A stretch of 47,298 nucleotides of DNA from Planctomycetota bacterium (lineage in GTDB: Bacteria; Planctomycetota; UBA1135; UBA2386). Position numbers and translations under genes: made by a program. The first letter of the stretch is position 1; each line of letters begins with the position of its first letter. Shown here piece after piece: positions 42,591 to 47,298 of this stretch. The notes beneath the pieces are model-generated. The model searched no databases. It saw only the letters and a program-made list of their open reading frames with translations, and was not told the DNA's origin. The stretch lies in assembly GCA_947444055.1 (NCBI GenBank), contig CANEYR010000026.1, positions 1-47,298 of the forward strand, in the 5' to 3' direction.

Positions 42591-44378
42591 TTGATCCTCC
42601 CGTTCGCTCTGCTCGCCGGTCTGCTCGTGGTGGCCATCAACTGCGAACTGCTGCCTGCCCTGCCGGGGGCAGGCACCGCGACGGCGTTGCTGGCAACGGG
42701 GCCGCTATTGCTCGTGCCAGCGGTTCTGGCGTGGATCAGCTTGGCGGCGATTCGACGAGAACTTGTGCACGGTCGGGCTGGACTGGTGCCGGCGCGGGCG
42801 CTGCTGCGCTTGTCGGCGATGGCGACGCCGATCGCCGTTCACGCTCTGTATGCGTTCGGCGCGTATGGCGACTGGGTGGATTGGCTCGCGTGGGACAGCC
42901 ACCTTGGCCGCATCGTGCTGTCGACGTTGCCGGTCTTCCTGGCCGAGTTGCCGCGTTTGGTGACGAGCACCTTGGCCGCAACCGCGTGTGAGATTCGCCA
43001 AGAACTGGGCACAGGCCGCGTGATCGACCGCCATTTGTTGCCGCGCGCTCACGACATCGTCGGCTTTGTGCGCATGAAGGTCGGGGGCTTCCTGTTGGTG
43101 GCGATGCCGTTGCTGCTGCTCGGGGCCGCCCTCGACTTGTTGCAACAGAACCGCGAGCTCTACGTGTTCGTGTTGGCGACGTCGCCCGGAGTGACCCTCG
43201 GCGCGTTTGCGTTCTTGGCGATCGCGGTCGTCGTGTTGCCGTTCTGGTTTCGCATCGCGTTCGCCGTGCAGCCGCTGCCAGAACCGCCAGGAAACGCGCT
43301 GCGTGCGACCGCGCAAGCGCTCGGCTTCGCACCGCATCGTCTGTACCTGCTGCCGACCGGCATGCGTGCATTGAACGCGATGTTGGTTGGGCCGCTGCCT
43401 GTGGGGCGATGCCTGTGCCTCACCGATGGCCTCGTTCGCGAACTCGATGCCGACTCGCTCGCCGGCGTCGTTGCCCACGAAGTCGGCCATGCCAAGATGG
43501 GTCATCCGGCGCTCCTGATCGCCCTCGTAGTGGTGGTGCCGCTGGCGTTGCTGGTGCCGCTGCGTCTGGTCAACATCGAGAGTGTGGGCATGGAAGTGCA
43601 GGCGCTGTTCGCGGTTGCCAGCGTCGTCGGTGCTCTGTGGCTGGTGCGCACGATCGCCCATCGTTTCGAACACGAAGCCGACGTCGCCTCCGTGCGCGCG
43701 CTCGGATCCGGTCCGTGTTCGCGAGCGTTGATGGTGGTGTCGCGACTCGCGACGCCGGTGCCGCGGGGTTGGTTCGGCCGCACCTTCACGCTGCATCCAG
43801 ATGAGGCGTCGCGTTGGCAGGTCATGCGGCGGTACGAGAACGAACCGACGTTCCGAGCGACCTTCGAAGCGCGAGGGCGCCGACTGCGGCGCGCCATCGG
43901 TGGCGTGCTCGTCCTAGCTCTTGGTGTCGGCGCGTGGGCGAGCAGCGAAGACTGGCCGTACGAACAAGTGGTGTGGCGTCTGCACTCGGGCGATCACAAA
44001 GAGGCCCTGCAAGCGTTCGATGCGCTCGGTGCCGTGCCAGCGCGATGGAGCGACGCGTGGAAAGGCTTGCAGGAGGAACTGACGGTCGTGCAAGCGTTGG
44101 CGCCGATGACCGTCGAGTGGTCGGCGGCGCAGGCTGCGCTTGGGCACACCGCCGAGGCGCGTGGGCAGGATGTGCTGCTCGCTGCCGGGCCCGCCGCGGC
44201 GCGACCGTGGTTTTCGATGGCGCTCGGCGCCTCGTCGGAGCCGAGTGAATTACTGCGCGCGATGCACGCCTACTGTGAGGCTGCGGCTGACGGTGACGCG
44301 GTGCGCATGGAAGCGATTCGTGCGATCGTCAGCCGAATTGGTGTGCCGACGAAGTTGGCGGCCGTGTTCGCACCGTGA
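42591..44378 (+). CDS. Integral-membrane M48-family metallopeptidase
   Basis: A 595-residue protein. Four or more transmembrane helices fill residues 1-220. The M48 domain carries HEVGHAKMGH (His296, Glu297, His300) and the third-ligand motif FEHEADVASVRALG, as in HtpX/Ste24 types. Two further hydrophobic segments flank the zinc site. A soluble C-terminal helical region of about 170 residues follows (EALQAFDALGAVPARWSDAWKGLQEE), resembling a TPR. The start is TTG at 42591, three bases after the upstream stop. LemA-TPR-M48 order suggests a membrane-protein quality-control or processing set. Confidence 0.86.
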   Translation: MILPFALLAGLLVVAINCELLPALPGAGTATALLATGPLLLVPAVLAWISLAAIRRELVHGRAGLVPARALLRLSAMATPIAVHALYAFGAYGDWVDWLAWDSHLGRIVLSTLPVFLAELPRLVTSTLAATACEIRQELGTGRVIDRHLLPRAHDIVGFVRMKVGGFLLVAMPLLLLGAALDLLQQNRELYVFVLATSPGVTLGAFAFLAIAVVVLPFWFRIAFAVQPLPEPPGNALRATAQALGFAPHRLYLLPTGMRALNAMLVGPLPVGRCLCLTDGLVRELDADSLAGVVAHEVGHAKMGHPALLIALVVVVPLALLVPLRLVNIESVGMEVQALFAVASVVGALWLVRTIAHRFEHEADVASVRALGSGPCSRALMVVSRLATPVPRGWFGRTFTLHPDEASRWQVMRRYENEPTFRATFEARGRRLRRAIGGVLVLALGVGAWASSEDWPYEQVVWRLHSGDHKEALQAFDALGAVPARWSDAWKGLQEELTVVQALAPMTVEWSAAQAALGHTAEARGQDVLLAAGPAAARPWFSMALGASSEPSELLRAMHAYCEAAADGDAVRMEAIRAIVSRIGVPTKLAAVFAP

Positions 44379-44399
44379 GGCGCCGAGGTCGCCCAGCGG

Positions 44400-46688
44400 C
44401 TAGTAGCGATTGACCTCGACCGCCCACGTCATCGCCTTCTTCCAGACCTCATTGCCGCGGCGATCGAACTCACGAACGCACGTGTTCTCGGCGACGAGCG
44501 TGTTGCCGTTTGGCAAGCGATCGGCATCGCTGGGGGAACTGAGGCCCTGCAGTTCGAACACCACCTTGCCATCGCGATCGATCTCGACCACCGAACCCTT
44601 GTTGCGCAGCGTCACCAAAGTGTTGCCGTTAGGCAGGCGATCGGCGTCGTGCGCGTTCGGCAGACCCTTCGCTTCCCACACGACCTCACCGCTCTGGCTG
44701 ACCTCGAGCACACGATCCTTCAGCACGTCGGCAATCAGGGTGTTGCCGTTGGGTAGGCGATCACAATCGAACGGGCGGATGTCCTTCGCGAACGTCCACA
44801 CGATCTTGCCGGCTTGGTCGACCTCGATGACGCGGCTGGCGAAGGTGTCCGCGATCAAGGTGTTGCCATTGGCCAGACGGTCGGCGTCGTGGGGGTTCTT
44901 GAGGCCTTCGAAGACCCATACCTGCTTGCCCTTGCGATCCACTTCCTGCACACGGCTCACTGAGAACTCGGTGATCAGCAGGTTGCCGTTGTCGAGGCAC
45001 TCGGCATCCCAGGCGCCGAAGATCTCTTCGAGCACGAACACCACGCGGCCTTGGTCGTCGACCTCGACGATGCGGTTGTCGCTGTAGTCGGCGATCAGCG
45101 TGAAGCCCCACATGGCGCCGCCGCCGACACTGAGTTCGACGTGCACGACTTGGCTCCACGGAATCACCGCGGCGCCGAGCATCGGCACGCTGACCGCGAT
45201 GTGTTCGGCAGAGCAATCGGCGACGAACCCGAGCAAGCGCTCACCGGTGACGAGGTCGAGACGCGTGTAGATGGTGGTGTCTGCTTCGGTGATACGCGGC
45301 CGCATGAAGAGCACACCGGAGACATCGGTCAGCGCCAGCGACTGCTCGGCACCCGTCGCGGGCTTCGCAACTAGCGTCGTGGCGTCGGCACCTTGCAGCG
45401 CACCATCGAGGAAGGTCGCGTTGCGCAGGCGGATGCGATCATGTTCGGTGGAAGCACCGACCAAGCGATCGAGCGACGGATCAAACGCAATGCCCTGCAC
45501 GTCCTTGCGCGGCAGCACCAATTCACCAAACAGCGGTGCCCGCAGGCGCACACTGTCGGCCGTGATCGACAGCACCTCACCGTTCAGCAGGCTGCCTTGG
45601 TTGAGGAACAGGCGCGAACTGGTCGCCGGCGTCACGACGTGGGCGGGGAAGTCAAACGTGTCGCAGTCGCCGATCGACAGTTCCGCCGCCGCGACACCTT
45701 CGAAGGCACCGACGACCGTGAAGGAGTCGCCGAAGAATTTGCCAAGCGTCCCGTCGACCTGAATGCGATCGGGCGACAGCGTGAACTTGGCCGTCGTTTG
45801 CAGCTTGGCCGCGGGCATCACGATCTTGGCGGCGGCGGCGAGCACCGGATCACTGTGCTTCTCGATCTCCGTCAGCAGCGCCTTGGCCTCGGCATCGTCG
45901 CGCGTGCGCAAGGCGCGCACGATCGCCATCGCTTCCGTGCGCGTCACCGCGATGCCAGCGAGCGGCCCGCCTTCCCCGTCCTTCGGCCACAGCAAGCGGC
46001 GGCACGCCGCGACCGCCTTCGCCGATTGCATGCGACCGAGCGCGCTGACCGCAACTTGGCGATGCATGGCGTTGGTGAGGCCGACCAGCTGCACCACCGC
46101 GTCCGCTTCGTCATCGCGACCGAGTTTGCCGATGGCGCGAATGGAGCCGTCCGCGATCGAGGCGTTGGTGTGACCGAGCGAACTGCGCAAGGCGCGCAGC
46201 AGGCGTTCGTCCGACTCGAGGTAGAGCGCCGTCGAGACGAGCCCACGCAGCAGTCGCTTCTCGCGGTCTTCCTGCTCGGTGCCCTTCGCCGCCAGCGCGT
46301 CGAGGATGCGCGCGCAGCGGATCTGCTGCTCGAGCACGTCGAACTTCTCCTTCTTGGTTTGGATCTCAGTCCAGGCCCGGCCGCCCACTTCGATCAACGC
46401 GCGTTCGGCGCTCTCGCGCAGCTGCCAGCGCGGATCGGCCAATTCGGTGAGCAACCGGTCGATCTTCAGTCGGTACTCGCGGTGGTCGCCGTGAATGCGG
46501 GCGACCAGCGGCGTGAACGCTGCCTGCCGTTCGGCCAGCAACTTGCCGACCTGCTGCAAGCGCGCCGGCAGCGACTCGGACTGAAAGCCAGGGCAGGCGG
46601 TGACGAGCTGGTCGTCATTCCATTCCTGCGCCGGCAGCTGCGTCAGCAACAGCCCGGAGATGAACAGGTTCCTGAGCGAGAGGGTCAT
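44400..46688 (-). CDS. Secreted HEAT-repeat and PQQ/NHL-like beta-propeller protein
   Basis: A 762-residue secreted protein. A signal peptide (MTLSLRNLFISGLLLTQLPAQ) places the start at ATG 46688. Residues 50-290 form HEAT-like helical repeats (LRALRSSLGHTNASIADGSIRAIGKLGRDDEADAVVQ). Residues 310-480 are beta-rich, and residues ~530-755 contain at least five ~40-residue propeller repeats, each with the core DADRLPNGNTLIAD-x(3-5)-RV-x-EVD-x-x-G-x-VVW. At DNA level the PNGNTL core recurs about every 120 bases. Function is unknown. The repeat type is shared with arylsulfotransferase-like and PQQ-like proteins. Confidence 0.82.
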   Translation of the reverse strand: MTLSLRNLFISGLLLTQLPAQEWNDDQLVTACPGFQSESLPARLQQVGKLLAERQAAFTPLVARIHGDHREYRLKIDRLLTELADPRWQLRESAERALIEVGGRAWTEIQTKKEKFDVLEQQIRCARILDALAAKGTEQEDREKRLLRGLVSTALYLESDERLLRALRSSLGHTNASIADGSIRAIGKLGRDDEADAVVQLVGLTNAMHRQVAVSALGRMQSAKAVAACRRLLWPKDGEGGPLAGIAVTRTEAMAIVRALRTRDDAEAKALLTEIEKHSDPVLAAAAKIVMPAAKLQTTAKFTLSPDRIQVDGTLGKFFGDSFTVVGAFEGVAAAELSIGDCDTFDFPAHVVTPATSSRLFLNQGSLLNGEVLSITADSVRLRAPLFGELVLPRKDVQGIAFDPSLDRLVGASTEHDRIRLRNATFLDGALQGADATTLVAKPATGAEQSLALTDVSGVLFMRPRITEADTTIYTRLDLVTGERLLGFVADCSAEHIAVSVPMLGAAVIPWSQVVHVELSVGGGAMWGFTLIADYSDNRIVEVDDQGRVVFVLEEIFGAWDAECLDNGNLLITEFSVSRVQEVDRKGKQVWVFEGLKNPHDADRLANGNTLIADTFASRVIEVDQAGKIVWTFAKDIRPFDCDRLPNGNTLIADVLKDRVLEVSQSGEVVWEAKGLPNAHDADRLPNGNTLVTLRNKGSVVEIDRDGKVVFELQGLSSPSDADRLPNGNTLVAENTCVREFDRRGNEVWKKAMTWAVEVNRY

Positions 46689-46951
46689 CGGGTTGCAGAG
46701 TCTAGGGACTGGTATCACGAATGGGTGCGCATGGGGTTCACTCGAGACGGACATGGTCGCGGCGTGATTCCCGGCTGATCGCAGTCCAGTCGCGGACACA
46801 GAGTTGGAAAAGTCGGAAAGGGTTAGGGGGCCTCGCCGTCGATCGGGGCAAAACGTAGAGTCCGCGCTGATCCCTCCTGCGCGGTCGTCGTTGCACACAA
46901 CCGCGTCGGGTCCAAGACCCCTCGGACCCTTCCTGGTACTGGAACCACGCC

Positions 46952-47298
46952 GTGTCGCTGCTGTCGTTGTCCACACCTTCCGTGATTGCACTGCTCGCCG
47001 CCGCCTCGCTGTTGGCGGCGTCGGCCGCTTCCCAGCAAGTGCGAGCGATCGCGCCCATTGGACTGGCCGCCCCGCAGGCCCCCGCGACGAACAGCGGCGA
47101 CGACCCCGGCACGACCGTCTACATGTACGAGAACTCCAACCTGGACCGCTACTTACGGCGTGCTCAGGGGCGTTTGGAGCGCGAGGACTTTGCGACGGCG
47201 ATCGAGCTGTTGCAGCAAGTAGTCGAAGGGCGCACGAGCGAGGTGGTGGAGACGAAGCCTGAGGGCGGAACGCCGACCGGTGAGACCCCGCGAATCCC
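46952..47298 (+). CDS. Secreted TPR-like protein, 5' end only
   Basis: The gene runs off the end of the window. GTG at 46952 begins a frame with no stop to the last base. A signal peptide (SLLSLSTPSVIALLAAASLLAASAAS) precedes a Pro/Ala linker and a first TPR helix (ERLEREDFATAIELLQQVVEG-like, read LRRAQGRLEREDFATAIELL). GTG 46982 is an alternative start. It is divergent from the HEAT/propeller gene; the 263-base gap between them (46689-46951) holds no further gene and no promoter I can support. Confidence 0.6.
   Translation, partial: MSLLSLSTPSVIALLAAASLLAASAASQQVRAIAPIGLAAPQAPATNSGDDPGTTVYMYENSNLDRYLRRAQGRLEREDFATAIELLQQVVEGRTSEVVETKPEGGTPTGETPRI

Overview
The window is 47 kb of bacterial chromosome with high GC, roughly 60-70 % by eye in most genes, densely coding, with frequent GTG and TTG starts and many secreted or membrane-anchored proteins of unknown function. 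The best guess is a Planctomycetota or related PVC-type bacterium. The reasons are an alternative complex III operon joined to a caa3 oxidase, an SxtI/SxtJ/SxtK-like module, a stand-alone HNH endonuclease of a type I associate with that phylum, and abundant secreted TPR, HEAT and propeller proteins. No 16S gene or tRNA is visible, so the lineage is inference. I saw no CRISPR array, transposase or integrase.

Positions 1-4212: the 3' end of a secreted beta-propeller-like gene (+) faces an overlapping SNF2 helicase / SWIM zinc-finger pair (-). A perfect 12-bp hairpin lies between them.

Positions 4229-17382 (all -): one 12-gene respiratory operon in the order actA-actB-actC-actD-actE-actF-orf104-sco-coxB-coxA-coxC-coxD. 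It encodes the whole route from quinol to oxygen: alternative complex III reduces cytochrome c, and a caa3-type (A2-type) oxidase with a cytochrome c domain fused to CoxB reduces O2. A Sco copper chaperone and a small unrecognised one-helix membrane protein (9118-9432) sit in the middle. At least six of its products carry histidine-rich tails or loops. A perfect palindrome lies in the leader region.

Positions 17645-21420: an SGNH hydrolase (-) is divergent from a NodU/CmcH-type carbamoyltransferase followed by SxtJ-like and DUF5989 (SxtK-like) membrane proteins (+). This looks like a carbamoylation module for an unknown product. Positions 21523-23588: a short RpoD-type sigma factor and the haem chaperone HemW. 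Positions 23637-27750 (-): two secreted proteins of unknown role and an HNH endonuclease. Positions 27965-29632 (+): a lipoprotein and a membrane-anchored cyclophilin-like protein.

Positions 29718-31335 (-): parA-parB with an exact parS site inside parB, suggesting proximity to the replication origin. Positions 31486-35212 (+): a membrane protein, a metallophosphoesterase and a PIG-L deacetylase fusion, tightly packed. Positions 35228-37159 (-): a tail-anchored protein with a long acidic linker and a small secreted protein. Positions 37235-44378 (+): a peptidase MA-type protease, a Bor-like lipoprotein, a beta-CASP nuclease, dapF, lemA, a TPR-like protein and an integral-membrane M48 peptidase. 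Positions 44400-46688 (-): a HEAT-repeat plus beta-propeller protein, divergent from a truncated secreted TPR-like gene (+) at the end of the window. No gene-free stretch exceeds 300 bases; the longest gaps, about 260 bases each, are at 17383-17644 and 46689-46951.
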